Positions 1 to 8,866 of a stretch of 64,000 nt of DNA are shown piece after piece. Each line of letters opens with the position of its first letter. The stretch's first letter is position 1. Made by a program: the position numbers and the translations under genes. The stretch covers positions 2,914,001-2,978,000 of the forward strand of contig CP148074.1 in assembly GCA_037482215.1 (NCBI GenBank), written 5' to 3'. Source of the stretch: Pseudomonas mendocina. GTDB taxonomy: Bacteria; Pseudomonadota; Gammaproteobacteria; Pseudomonadales; Pseudomonadaceae. Under the pieces are notes generated by a model. It was given only the letters and a program-made list of their open reading frames with translations. It searched no databases and was not told where the DNA came from.

Positions 1-643
1 TCATTTGCCCAAGGCGGCCAAGGTTGGCGCTCAGGCTGGGCTGATCATGGAATACGCTGGCCTGATCCAAGCGATTCAGCAGATCCAAGCCCGCGCCCAT
101 GTTCTGCTCAGACGTGCCCGATAACGTATGAGCCAGCTCATTAAGCAGCTTTTGTACCGGCATCATCTGAGTAGCCCCCGGATGGCACATGTAGTGCAGA
201 TAGAACAAACCTCTAGGCTTCAGGCTACGCTTTACCACTTTTAACAATTGCTGTTGCGTAACCTGTGGTATCCACGACCAGACACCGTGGCAGACCATAA
301 AGTCAAAGAACAACGCATTGCTCTGGGCGAACTCAGCAAAGTCAGCCTCAATAAAGCGCAGGTTTTTAAGGCCTAGTAGCTCTGCGGACTGACGGGCGAA
401 GGCGATGTGCTGCGGATTAAAATCCACACCAACGAAATCGCCCTGCGGGTTACAAGCAGCGGCCAGCAACAGATTGACGCCCAGCCCACAGCCGATCTCG
501 CAATAGGAATAGCCCTGGGTGATGTCTGGCACCTGCAAGCCTTTTAAGGTCGCTAAGGTTACCAGCCAGACCGGCTGAATCTCCTTGTGGAAATGCGCAG
601 GATAGCTGACGTCCGTTACATAACCGCTTTGTTTAGTGCTCAC
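1..643 (-). CDS. Class I SAM-dependent methyltransferase (3' end cut by window edge)
   Basis: The frame is open from a GTG at 643 (GTG AGC ACT AAA CAA) to the left edge, so about 214 residues of the N-terminal part are seen. It reads as a Rossmann-type methyltransferase: YxYCEIGCGLGVN is the SAM-binding glycine loop (motif I), followed by GDFVGVDFNPQHIAFAR, with the acidic residue expected to bind the ribose. An ADF segment and a VCHGVWSWI strand follow. This resembles the family with a C-terminal methyltransferase-regulatory domain, which would lie outside the window. The methyl acceptor cannot be told from sequence. It sits upstream of the pirA terminator in the same direction, with no sign of co-transcription. 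Confidence 0.75.
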   Translation of the reverse strand, partial: MSTKQSGYVTDVSYPAHFHKEIQPVWLVTLATLKGLQVPDITQGYSYCEIGCGLGVNLLLAAACNPQGDFVGVDFNPQHIAFARQSAELLGLKNLRFIEADFAEFAQSNALFFDFMVCHGVWSWIPQVTQQQLLKVVKRSLKPRGLFYLHYMCHPGATQMMPVQKLLNELAHTLSGTSEQNMGAGLDLLNRLDQASVFHDQPSLSANLGRLGQM

Positions 644-688
644 GCAGACCTCTTAGCGCAGCAGGATCAATACCCTGCGAATACGAAA

Positions 689-715
689 ATTCCCCGACAG
701 AAACTGCCGGGGAAT
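689..715 (-). terminator. Rho-independent terminator of pirA
   Basis: ATTCCCCG and CGGGGAAT arms, extended by CAG/CTG with one mismatch around an AAA loop, lie 20 bases past the pirA stop. On the minus strand the stem is followed by a short TTTT run. Confidence 0.7.
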
Positions 716-735
716 CAGTGACTCAGTGCGATCGC

Positions 736-2814
736 TTAGAAGGCTTGAGTCAGCGAGAAGATATAGCGACGACCATCCAGGTTGTAGTTGAAGCCGTCGT
801 CGGTGTTCACCTTCTCATTGCCCAGGTTGTAAATACCGGCCTTGAGTGTCAGGTCTTTAGTGGCCTTGTAGCCCAGTCCCACATCAAAGAATCGGTACGC
901 CGGATAGGTCACACCATTAGTGGACGAACCACTCGTACCCGTCTGCCAACGACCGGAGGTTGAGCCACGGTAGTTAAATTGCGTCCAGGCATTCAGGCGC
1001 TCAGTTACGTCCCAGTCCAGCGACGCATTGAAACTGTGCTTAGCCATATCGTTGAGCGCCTCGCCCTTATAGACGCCAGACTTCTGCTCTGTGTCTGTAA
1101 AGGTGTAGCTATGACGGTAAGTCAGGTTATCTAGGATTTTGTAATCCAGAGTCCATTCAATACCACGCAGCTCAGCCTCATCCACGTTCTCGTTGGCGGT
1201 ATAGCCACGATCTTCGTACGGGTAGATGGTGCCATTCCACTCACACACCTTATTAACGGTGTCACAGATGTTGCCAGTGCGGTTTACCTTGTCCTTGTAG
1301 TCGGTGACATACACGGTCACAGTTGTTTCCAGCCCCCAGTCGAAGTTCTCGTACGCCAAGCCGATTTCTTTGTTCAGGCTCTTTTCAGGCTTGAGATCCG
1401 GGTTGCCAATCACAGTCCCGCCCATGGAGGAGAGGCCGTAGTCGCTGGCGGCGTTACGCAGGTCAGGCGCTTTAAAGCCTGAAGTCACCCCCCCTTTGAG
1501 GGTGAAGTTTTCATTGATGTGATAGACACCATAGACCTTCGGACTGAAGTGATCACCAAACGCTTGGTTATCGTCATAACGACCGCTCAGTGTCAGGGTG
1601 AAGTCATCAGTCATCGCCCAGCTGTCCTCCACAAAGAAGGAGTTCTGGTAGCGATTCATTTCCACAACGGCGTTCGGATCCTCAACAATCGGCCGTTTCA
1701 AACCATTGGATGATCCGTCTTTCAGGTCTTCATACTTGTGGGTCAGGCCAGCCGTTACCGTATGGCGATCAAAGAAGTAAGTACCCTGCGTATTTACCGT
1801 CAACACGTCATAGGTGATGCCTTTCCCTGTAGTGGTGTTCAGGGAGGACTTATTGTCGGACTTATCGTAGTTAATGTACGAGTTGGTTTGCAGGCTGCCG
1901 TAAGAACCCTCATGGGCCAGGAAGTAGTTTTCCTTCACCGACTCGCGATAGCTCTTGGTGCCATCTTCAGCGATGCTCTTACCCGGATTGGAAGTACGCT
2001 CCTGCTTGGAGTAGGTGTGCCCCAATGTCAGTAGATTGTCGTCGTTGATGTTCCAGGACAGTTTGCCGCCGATGTTCTCTTTCTCGTAATCCGGGTCGCT
2101 CGCCGAGCTGTCACTACCGCCTACAAAATGGCTTTCCTGCTGGTCATGAATAGCACCATTGAGCTGGAGGGAAAGCACATCCGGGATCAGTGGCAAATCA
2201 ACATAGGCACTGCTCTGGAAGGCATTTTCATTCACCTTGTTTTTGCTGTCTGCAACGGTGTATTCGCTAGTAATACTGCCGCGAATTTCATTGCCAACCT
2301 TTTTGGTGATGATGTTGACCACGCCACCCATGGCGTCTGAACCATAAAGTGCTGAAGCTGGGCCACGAATGACCTCGATACGCTCAATGGCTTCAATAGG
2401 AGGCAGGAAATTGATCGGCGTGCCCGCCTGAGCACCGCGGATTCCGAATGCGTCGTTGCCCTGCACTGGACGACCGTCGATCAAGAACAGTGTGTAGCTT
2501 GCAGTCATCCCGCGGATGGAGATCGACTGCTCAACGCCACCACCGATGACTTGAACACCTGCCACGTTTTTCAGTGCATCGGTCACGTCCGTATAAGAAC
2601 GCTTTTTCAGCTCCTCTGCGCTGATCACCGAGATAGAGGCCGGCGCATCCTTAACACTCTGTTCAAATCCGGAGGCTGTCACAACGACAGTATCCAGCTG
2701 CATCTGATCATCGGCGTATACGGAACACGCCATGGAAGCAACGGTTGCAGCAAGCAGCGTTTTGCTGAAGCTGGGCTGCAACGTGGATACGAACGGTTGT
2801 GCTGTGCGTGACAT
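736..2814 (-). CDS. pirA: TonB-dependent ferric-siderophore receptor PirA
   Basis: Outer-membrane, TonB-gated importer of ferric catecholate-type siderophores, 692 residues. A signal peptide (residues about 1-34, ending SVYADD) precedes the TonB-box-like stretch MQLDTVVVTASG. A plug domain follows (DAPASISVISAEEL, VEVIRGPASALYGSDAMGGVVNI) and then a 22-strand barrel ending in a terminal aromatic (SLTQAF). It lies directly downstream of a response regulator/sensor kinase pair and next to gacS. As I recall, this is the arrangement of pirR-pirS-pirA beside gacS in P. aeruginosa, which supports PirA over other FepA/CirA-type receptors. A Fur-box-like sequence lies 150 bp upstream. The exact ligand cannot be read from sequence. 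Confidence 0.85.
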   Translation of the reverse strand: MSRTAQPFVSTLQPSFSKTLLAATVASMACSVYADDQMQLDTVVVTASGFEQSVKDAPASISVISAEELKKRSYTDVTDALKNVAGVQVIGGGVEQSISIRGMTASYTLFLIDGRPVQGNDAFGIRGAQAGTPINFLPPIEAIERIEVIRGPASALYGSDAMGGVVNIITKKVGNEIRGSITSEYTVADSKNKVNENAFQSSAYVDLPLIPDVLSLQLNGAIHDQQESHFVGGSDSSASDPDYEKENIGGKLSWNINDDNLLTLGHTYSKQERTSNPGKSIAEDGTKSYRESVKENYFLAHEGSYGSLQTNSYINYDKSDNKSSLNTTTGKGITYDVLTVNTQGTYFFDRHTVTAGLTHKYEDLKDGSSNGLKRPIVEDPNAVVEMNRYQNSFFVEDSWAMTDDFTLTLSGRYDDNQAFGDHFSPKVYGVYHINENFTLKGGVTSGFKAPDLRNAASDYGLSSMGGTVIGNPDLKPEKSLNKEIGLAYENFDWGLETTVTVYVTDYKDKVNRTGNICDTVNKVCEWNGTIYPYEDRGYTANENVDEAELRGIEWTLDYKILDNLTYRHSYTFTDTEQKSGVYKGEALNDMAKHSFNASLDWDVTERLNAWTQFNYRGSTSGRWQTGTSGSSTNGVTYPAYRFFDVGLGYKATKDLTLKAGIYNLGNEKVNTDDGFNYNLDGRRYIFSLTQAF

Positions 2815-2961
2815 CTATGTCTCCCCGGGATACCTGAAAAAGTAAGAAGGCCTACGCAAAGCTGCGCCCTCTTATCCGCTGAACTTCAGCGACTTGTTCG
2901 GTGCCTGAGGTGAGTCACAGATGCACCGAACCTGTTGTCGGCGCAGATGATATACATCAAC

Positions 2962-2982
2962 AAATGAGAGTAAATCGCATTT
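2962..2982 (-). promoter_or_regulatory. Candidate Fur box upstream of pirA
   Basis: Near-palindrome with arms AAATGAGA and TCGCATTT around GTAAA, close to the usual Pseudomonas Fur-box form AATGAGAATNATTCNCATT. It overlaps the last two bases of the pirS stop codon and precedes the iron-receptor gene by about 150 bp. This suggests a pirA-specific, iron-repressed promoter in addition to read-through from pirRS. Confidence 0.6.
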
Positions 2983-4324
2983 ACAAATAATACACTTTCA
3001 GCTTGAACCGCAGACGTAAGCCACTGTCTGCGTTTTCCGCCCAAAGGGCTCCACCCTGGCGTTCTATCATGCGCCTTGCGATGGATAACCCCAGGCCAAA
3101 ACCATCTCCCCCAGGCCGAGCTGCGCTGAGGCGAATGAATGGCTGAAATATTTGCTCCAGGTTTTCAGGTGGGACGCCTGGTCCCTGATCCTCAATGGTT
3201 AACAACCAATAATCACCTTCGCGCTGACCACTCAAACGCACCACTGCGCCTTCAGGTGAATAGCGGATGGCATTGCGCAAAATATTCTCGAGCGCTTGAG
3301 CTAAACCATTGAGATAACCCAGTACCTGACAGTCGGCCGGTAAATCACAAGGCATCCGATCCGGCGACCAGCCTGTCTCAAAGCTGGCGTTTTCACGCAC
3401 CACATCCCATAGACGGCTGACGTTAACTGGTTCCAATGGCAACTTGAGGTGCTCATCCCCCATCCAGACAAATTCGAGCGTATCGGCTACAAGCTTTTCC
3501 ATGCCTTCCACTTCCTGCTCCATCCGTCGGCGCAAAGCGTCGATGTTTTGCTCTCCCTCCGCTGCCACTCGCAGACGACTTAGTGGTGTGCGTAGCTCGT
3601 GAGAAAGGTCATGGAGCAACTGACGTTGGAACTTCACAGTGCTTTCCAAGCGCCCGGCCATGTGGTCAAACGCACGCCCTAGATCTCCCAGTTCATCCCG
3701 GCGCGCCGTCACAAGGCTGCCGGCCCGTGCAGAGAGGTTACCTGAGCTCAGCGTATTAGCCTGACGCTGGAGAATTTGCAGCGGGCCAATCAGAACCCGG
3801 TAAATGACAAGCCCAAGTAAAATTGCCAGCACTCCCGGGAGCAATCGATGAAATATCAACTCCCACACAGGCATATGGCGTCGGGGATCCAAACGTTTGG
3901 GAAGCTCGATCACCAACCGTGCATTGCCACTGGCAAAAGGCACACTGAACACGGGCTCACTGCCAGGTCGCCCGACAGTGCCATCTAGCTCTCGAACAAA
4001 ATTCAATCGTCTTCGCTCTGCTTTCGTCAGAGCAGTTGAGGATAGGGATCTCAGTGACTCATCCACCACTACAGCCCAGATGTGCTCCGTGGCTTTGAGC
4101 TGCTCCAGAAAGGCATGCACCCCCTTCTGCCCACCCTGACGCCAAGCAGCATTGGCTTGACTGCCGTACTTGAGGAGGACCTCGCGCGCCTCATCATCCA
4201 GACGCGCGTTGGCCTGATTGAGCCTGGAAATCAGGTCTACGTTGAGGCTGATCAACAACAGGCAGAACAACCCCAGCACACCGACCAGCTTCCAGAACAG
4301 GGAGTGCCGATCGGGCAGGTTCAT
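2981..4324 (-). CDS. pirS: Sensor histidine kinase PirS
   Basis: Inner-membrane kinase, 447 residues from the ATG at 4324, which overlaps the pirR stop as ATGA. A longer frame upstream lies wholly inside pirR and is not used. The order is an N-terminal membrane segment (WKLVGVLGLFCLLLISL), a periplasmic domain, a second membrane segment (LPGVLAILLGLVIYRVLI), HAMP, then HisKA with phospho-acceptor His at about 242 (HDLSHELRTPLSRL). The HATPase domain has an N box (ENILRNAIRYS), G1 (EDQGPGVPP) and G2 (GFGLGLSIARRM). It is expected to sense the siderophore signal and phosphorylate PirR. Confidence 0.85.
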   Translation of the reverse strand: MNLPDRHSLFWKLVGVLGLFCLLLISLNVDLISRLNQANARLDDEAREVLLKYGSQANAAWRQGGQKGVHAFLEQLKATEHIWAVVVDESLRSLSSTALTKAERRRLNFVRELDGTVGRPGSEPVFSVPFASGNARLVIELPKRLDPRRHMPVWELIFHRLLPGVLAILLGLVIYRVLIGPLQILQRQANTLSSGNLSARAGSLVTARRDELGDLGRAFDHMAGRLESTVKFQRQLLHDLSHELRTPLSRLRVAAEGEQNIDALRRRMEQEVEGMEKLVADTLEFVWMGDEHLKLPLEPVNVSRLWDVVRENASFETGWSPDRMPCDLPADCQVLGYLNGLAQALENILRNAIRYSPEGAVVRLSGQREGDYWLLTIEDQGPGVPPENLEQIFQPFIRLSAARPGGDGFGLGLSIARRMIERQGGALWAENADSGLRLRFKLKVYYL

Positions 4325-5031
4325 GTTTCCAACCGGGTCAGCACATAGCCTTTGCCCCACACGGTATCAATACGTCCGGCCGTGTAGCCGATCAGTTGCA
4401 ATTTACGGCGTATATGGCTGATGTGCATATCCAGACTGCGGTCATGACGCGAGTAAGCCCGATGCAACACCTGCTGATACAAGAAGGCTTTTGTCAGCAC
4501 CTCTCCTTCATCACGCATCAATGCCTCTAGAACCCGGTACTCCGTCGAGGTCAAATCAGCCCAAGCACCATTCATGCAGACGTCTGTGCGGCGCTCTTCA
4601 AAAATCAGCTGTGGATCGGGATTCAAGTTAGCAGGCTCTGCACGCTCATAGGCCACTCGGCGTAAGACGGCCTCCACCCTGACCTGCAACTCAGCCATGC
4701 TAAAGGGCTTGGGCAAGTAGTCATCAGCACCTTGGCTGAAACCGGCGATGCGGTCCTGCTCTTCGCCCAGCGCAGACATCAGGATCACGGGTACCACATC
4801 GTCTTTACGCAGCGTCTGCAAGGCGTCCAGCCCTGACACACCGGGGAGCAGGATGTCCTGCAAAATAAGGTCAAAGTCGCCGCTGCGAGCCAGCTCAAGG
4901 CCTTCGCGTCCATCATTACTCAAAGTCACTTGGTAGCCATGATCCATAAGGCTTTTGTGCAAGTGTGCTGCAAGCAGAGGGTCATCCTCGACAACCAGTA
5001 TCCGTGCAGCGGGAACATTACTAGCTAACAC
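4321..5031 (-). CDS. pirR: OmpR-family response regulator PirR
   Basis: 236 residues with a GTG start at 5031 and a GGGGG Shine-Dalgarno five bases upstream. The receiver domain has the acidic pair ED at 15-16, phospho-acceptor Asp59 (LQDILLPG) and Lys109-like KPF. The C-terminal winged helix matches the OmpR/PhoB type (LTSTEYRVLEALM, HISHIRRKL, VWGKGYVL). It is transcribed first in pirR-pirS-pirA and divergently from gacS. A Fur-box-like sequence lies 22 bp upstream of the start, so the regulator itself may be iron-repressed. Confidence 0.87.
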   Translation of the reverse strand: MLASNVPAARILVVEDDPLLAAHLHKSLMDHGYQVTLSNDGREGLELARSGDFDLILQDILLPGVSGLDALQTLRKDDVVPVILMSALGEEQDRIAGFSQGADDYLPKPFSMAELQVRVEAVLRRVAYERAEPANLNPDPQLIFEERRTDVCMNGAWADLTSTEYRVLEALMRDEGEVLTKAFLYQQVLHRAYSRHDRSLDMHISHIRRKLQLIGYTAGRIDTVWGKGYVLTRLET

Positions 5032-5052
5032 CGTGACCCCCGAACTAATCTA

Positions 5053-5071
5053 AATACGAATTATTCTACCT
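5053..5071 (-). promoter_or_regulatory. Candidate Fur box upstream of pirR
   Basis: On the minus strand the core AGAATAATTCGTATTT is close to the Pseudomonas Fur-box form GAGAATAATTCGCATTT. An additional AAATGATA lies just upstream. It is in the pirR-gacS intergenic region, near the pirR start. The right arm is degenerate, so this is weaker than the pirA site. Confidence 0.45.
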
Positions 5072-5152
5072 ATCATTTTGTACTAACTCATCTAAAGATT
5101 CTCGCGCTGTGAATCGCTACACTGGGGACTCAATCTCCGGGAGGACCAAGCG

Positions 5153-7900
5153 TTGAAGGATTTAGGCATCAAAAGCCGTGTACTCATGCTGACACTGCTG
5201 CCCGCTACGATTCTAACGTTGGTACTGGGCGGCTACTTCACGTGGATTCAATGGAGCGGACTCCACGACCAGCTGCTGCAACGGGGACAACTGATTACTC
5301 AACAGTTAGCCCCACTTAGCGCACAGGCTCTAAACACCAACAATAGCCAAGTGCTGCAACGCATCGCTAATCAAGCCCTTGAGCAGCCTGATGTCCGTTC
5401 GGTCAGCTTCTTCAACGCCAGCCGCAACCTGTTAGCCCACTCAGGGCCGCGCATGCTCAGCCCTCTTCCAGCCCAGAGCTCGATATTGGCTCAAAGCTCA
5501 GGGCAGGAGTCGTCACGTTTTCTAATGCCGGTCTACCAGCACCATCTGAATCTGACCAGCGAAATACCAGAGGCTCCCAATAATCCTCCACTTGGCTGGG
5601 TCGAGCTGGAGTTATCCCACACTAATACTTTGGTCAGCGGCTACCGCAGCCTGCTCACCAGCATGCTGCTTATCAGTATGGGTTTGATCATTACCGGCCT
5701 GCTGGCAGTACGCATGAGCCGCTCGATCAGCTACCCACTGCGGCAGATCCAGCGCAGCGTGGCCCAATTAAAAGAAGGCAACCTTAAAACCCGGCTACCA
5801 CCACTGGGCAGCCAAGAGCTTGATGAACTGGCCGCAGGCATCAACCTGATGGCTGAATCCCTGCAAAACGCCCAGGAAGAGCTTCAGCACAGCATTGACC
5901 AAGCCACAGAAGATGTCCGGCAGAATCTGGAGACCATCGAAATCCAGAACATTGAGCTCGACTTAGCCCGCAAAGAAGCCCTTGAAGCCAGCCGCATTAA
6001 ATCTGAGTTTCTGGCCAACATGAGCCATGAAATCCGTACTCCGCTCAATGGCATCCTGGGCTTTACCAATCTGTTGCAGAAAAGTGAGCTGAGCCCTCGA
6101 CAGCTGGACTACCTTAAAACTATCGAGAAATCTGCTGACAGCCTGCTCGGCATCATCAATGAAATCCTCGACTTCTCAAAAATCGAGGCAGGCAAGCTGG
6201 TACTTGAGAATGTGCAGTTCAACCTGCGCGATCTGCTGCAGGACGCACTGACCATTCTGGCCCCAGCAGCCCATGCCAAAGAGCTTGAATTACTCAGCTT
6301 GGTCTACCGTGACACGCCACTTTCAATGATCGGTGATCCGCAGCGGATCAAGCAGATTCTGACCAACCTAGTCAGCAATGCCATCAAGTTCACACAGACC
6401 GGCACCATTGTTGTTCGTGCCATGATTGAGGACGAAAGCGTCGACCGCGTCCAACTGCGCATCAGCGTTCAGGACACCGGCATCGGCCTCAGTGACAAAG
6501 ACCTTCGCGAGCTGTTCCAGGCCTTTACCCAGGCGGATAACTCCCTGAGCCGGCAAGCTGGCGGCACTGGTCTTGGGCTGGTCATTTCCAAACGTCTGGT
6601 TGAACAGATGGGAGGGGAAATCGGCGCAGAAAGCACACCGAATGAAGGTTCAGAGTTCTGGATCAGCCTTAATCTGCCCAAAGGCCGAAACGATGAAGAT
6701 GACTTGCCACAACCGCCCCTGGTCGGCCGCCGCATAGCCATCCTTGAAAAGCATGAGTTGGCCCGTCAGTCCTTACAGCATCAACTGGAGGATTGCGGCA
6801 TGCAGGTCAACAGCTTTGCCCAACTGCCTGCATTGATCGATACCGTTAAGGAATCGCTGCTCAGCTCGGAGCCCATCGAATTTGCCCTTCTAGGCGTCAG
6901 CACCCAGACCATCCTGCCGGAACAACTTGAGCAGCCAATTCGTGAACTCAAGCAGTTGTCCTGCAAAGCCTTACTGCTATGCCCAACCACTGAACAAGCG
7001 TTTTACCAGAGCCTGCTGGACGATCCGCATCAGCAGCTGCATGTAAAACCGGCCTGCACCCGCACACTTCAGCGTGCCCTGGTTGGCCTGCTCAACCCTT
7101 CACAACAGCAGCTTGCCGAACCCAGAAAATACACTGGCCGCAGCCCTCAGATTCTCTGCGTAGATGACAACCCCGCTAACCTTCTGCTGGTTCAAACCCT
7201 GCTCGACGACTTGGGTGCCAAGGTGCACACCGCCGACAATGGCTACGATGCCGTGGAAATGGCAGGCCAACAGCATTTTGATCTGATTTTTATGGACGTG
7301 CAGATGCCAGGCATGGACGGCCGCCAAGCCACTGAAGAAATTCGTCTACAAGAAGGCCGCGGAAACAGCCCACACGTCCCCATCATTGCCCTGACCGCCC
7401 ACGCTTTGGCCAATGAAAAACGTAACCTGCTGCAAAGCGGAATGGACGATTACTTAACCAAGCCCATTAACGAACGGCAGTTGTCTCAGGTCATCCTCAA
7501 GTGGACCGGTATCGCCCTGCGCCATGGCGAAGAACAGGCCCCTACAGCCCCACCGAGCGGTGTTCTTAAAGTAGTGGACCCGGAGGAAGGCCTTCGCCTG
7601 GCTGCAGGCAAAGCTGATTTGGCCGAAGAAATGATGGGCATGCTGTTGTCCGGCCTTGAAAACGACCGACAGGCAATCCGCCAGGCCCATGAGAGTAACG
7701 ATCGCAACGCCCTGATCGAGCGGGTTCACCGCCTTCACGGCGCCACTCGCTATTGCGGAGTTCCACAACTACGGGCCGCTTGCCAGCGTAGCGAAACACT
7801 GCTCAAGCAGAATGACCCTGCAGCAAAACAAGCCTTAGAAGACCTAGACGACGCCATACTCAACCTAGCGCGCACCGCAAATGCCGCAGAGAACCCGTAA
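5153..7900 (+). CDS. gacS: Hybrid sensor kinase GacS
   Basis: Global regulator kinase of the Gac/Rsm cascade, 915 residues with a TTG start behind GGGAGGACC, the unusual start known for gacS. Domains in order: membrane segment (about 10-30), periplasmic region, second membrane segment (about 165-185), HAMP, and HisKA with His292 (NMSHEIRTPLNG). Then follow HATPase (NLVSNAIKFT, DTGIGLS, GTGLGLVISKRL), a degenerate receiver-like linker, a receiver with Asp715 (FMDVQMPGMDG) and a C-terminal HPt with His862 (HRLHGATRYCG). All phosphorelay residues are present, so it looks functional. It would phosphorylate GacA, encoded elsewhere, to drive RsmY/Z transcription. It is divergent from pirR. Confidence 0.95.
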   Translation: MKDLGIKSRVLMLTLLPATILTLVLGGYFTWIQWSGLHDQLLQRGQLITQQLAPLSAQALNTNNSQVLQRIANQALEQPDVRSVSFFNASRNLLAHSGPRMLSPLPAQSSILAQSSGQESSRFLMPVYQHHLNLTSEIPEAPNNPPLGWVELELSHTNTLVSGYRSLLTSMLLISMGLIITGLLAVRMSRSISYPLRQIQRSVAQLKEGNLKTRLPPLGSQELDELAAGINLMAESLQNAQEELQHSIDQATEDVRQNLETIEIQNIELDLARKEALEASRIKSEFLANMSHEIRTPLNGILGFTNLLQKSELSPRQLDYLKTIEKSADSLLGIINEILDFSKIEAGKLVLENVQFNLRDLLQDALTILAPAAHAKELELLSLVYRDTPLSMIGDPQRIKQILTNLVSNAIKFTQTGTIVVRAMIEDESVDRVQLRISVQDTGIGLSDKDLRELFQAFTQADNSLSRQAGGTGLGLVISKRLVEQMGGEIGAESTPNEGSEFWISLNLPKGRNDEDDLPQPPLVGRRIAILEKHELARQSLQHQLEDCGMQVNSFAQLPALIDTVKESLLSSEPIEFALLGVSTQTILPEQLEQPIRELKQLSCKALLLCPTTEQAFYQSLLDDPHQQLHVKPACTRTLQRALVGLLNPSQQQLAEPRKYTGRSPQILCVDDNPANLLLVQTLLDDLGAKVHTADNGYDAVEMAGQQHFDLIFMDVQMPGMDGRQATEEIRLQEGRGNSPHVPIIALTAHALANEKRNLLQSGMDDYLTKPINERQLSQVILKWTGIALRHGEEQAPTAPPSGVLKVVDPEEGLRLAAGKADLAEEMMGMLLSGLENDRQAIRQAHESNDRNALIERVHRLHGATRYCGVPQLRAACQRSETLLKQNDPAAKQALEDLDDAILNLARTANAAENP

Positions 7901-7971
7901 GGTCTGAAACAGCCGGGGGCCGCCGCATAACAAGCGCTGCGTGGTAGCATTCGCGCAAATTTGGAGGACCC

Positions 7972-8412
7972 ATGGCTGAACACGACTTTCGCTACAACCT
8001 GCTAAACCCTGAACACACCCTGATCGAATGCCGCGCACTGGCTCCAGGCCGCTACCAAGTCACAGGTAATGGCGGCTCTATTCAAAATGGCGACACCCTG
8101 CTGGTGAGCCTCAAGGGCAGCCGCGACCTGTCGATGCGCCTGCACACCGACAAAGTTCGCCACCTGATCAACCCACGCGGACAGTGGGTTGCCGTAGCCA
8201 CCGGCCCGGTGTTCAAGGAGCTGTCGATCCTTAACTGGAAAGTAAACTGCGACAGTTGTGCCAAGCAGCTAGACTTTGAATTTGCCGTCGATGCCACTTT
8301 GGGTAAAAAAGCTCATGCCCCGGCTGCTGAAGCTCGCGTACAGGAGCTAGGCTGGAAAAGCGTTAACGGCCAGCATCTGTGCCCCGTTTGTATTGCTAAG
8401 GAAACTGCATGA
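7972..8412 (+). CDS. Conserved protein of unknown function with two CxxC pairs
   Basis: 146 residues starting at ATG 7972 behind GGAGGACCC. No family function is recognised. The N-terminal two thirds looks like a compact beta-rich domain. The C-terminal part has NCDSCAKQ (Cys-x2-Cys near 88) and LCPVCIAKE (Cys-x2-Cys near 138), a spacing that would suit a zinc-ribbon. There is no signal peptide or membrane segment. The stop overlaps the start of the next gene (ATGA), so the two are co-translated. It is probably a Pseudomonas-restricted protein. Confidence 0.8.
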   Translation: MAEHDFRYNLLNPEHTLIECRALAPGRYQVTGNGGSIQNGDTLLVSLKGSRDLSMRLHTDKVRHLINPRGQWVAVATGPVFKELSILNWKVNCDSCAKQLDFEFAVDATLGKKAHAPAAEARVQELGWKSVNGQHLCPVCIAKETA

Positions 8413-8813
8413 AACCAGTACTCGCAGCCTGCCTGCTACCCGCCGCTCTGGCCGGGTGTGCAAGTTCTGCCCCTCAACTGCAAACCGAACTGACTTATCA
8501 AGTGGAGTGGATTGGTGAGCGTCCGTTGATTGACCGCAGCCACCTCACCATCACCCTAGGTGATGATGGCCGGGCTTACGGCAATGCAGGCTGCAACCAC
8601 TGGTTCGCCAGCTACACCCTAGAAGGCAACTCGATCCGCTTTGAAGCGCCAGGCAGCACCCGAAAAATGTGCTCACCGGCTCTCATGGAGCAGGAGACAC
8701 GCTTTCTCGAGAGCTTGACCCAAGTCGAACGCTGGGACTTTTCCGCTCTGGACCAGCTACGACTCTGGCCCGCCAACGGCAAGCCACTGCGCCTGTGGCC
8801 TGAAACTCGCTGA
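8409..8813 (+). CDS. META-domain lipoprotein (HslJ-like)
   Basis: 134 residues, ATGA overlap with the upstream gene. The signal peptide ends in a lipobox (LAGC, Cys17), so an outer-membrane or periplasmic lipoprotein is expected. The mature part carries the META-domain hallmarks: a strand-rich start (YQVEWIGERPLID), the GRAYGNAGCNHWFASYTL core, and RKMCSPALMEQETRFLESL. HslJ-type proteins are linked to heat-shock or novobiocin tolerance, but no biochemical role is established. The downstream hairpin at 8828-8858 ends the transcript. Confidence 0.85.
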   Translation: MKPVLAACLLPAALAGCASSAPQLQTELTYQVEWIGERPLIDRSHLTITLGDDGRAYGNAGCNHWFASYTLEGNSIRFEAPGSTRKMCSPALMEQETRFLESLTQVERWDFSALDQLRLWPANGKPLRLWPETR

Positions 8814-8827
8814 AGCAGATGTAAGAA

Positions 8828-8858
8828 GCCCCTCAGCCTGGAGATCAGGCTGAGGGGC
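8828..8858. terminator. Bidirectional terminator between META lipoprotein and porin gene
   Basis: Perfect 13-bp inverted repeat GCCCCTCAGCCTG / CAGGCTGAGGGGC with a 5-base loop. It sits between convergent genes, 15 bp past one stop and 9 bp past the other. Confidence 0.85.
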
Positions 8859-8866
8859 AAACAGGC

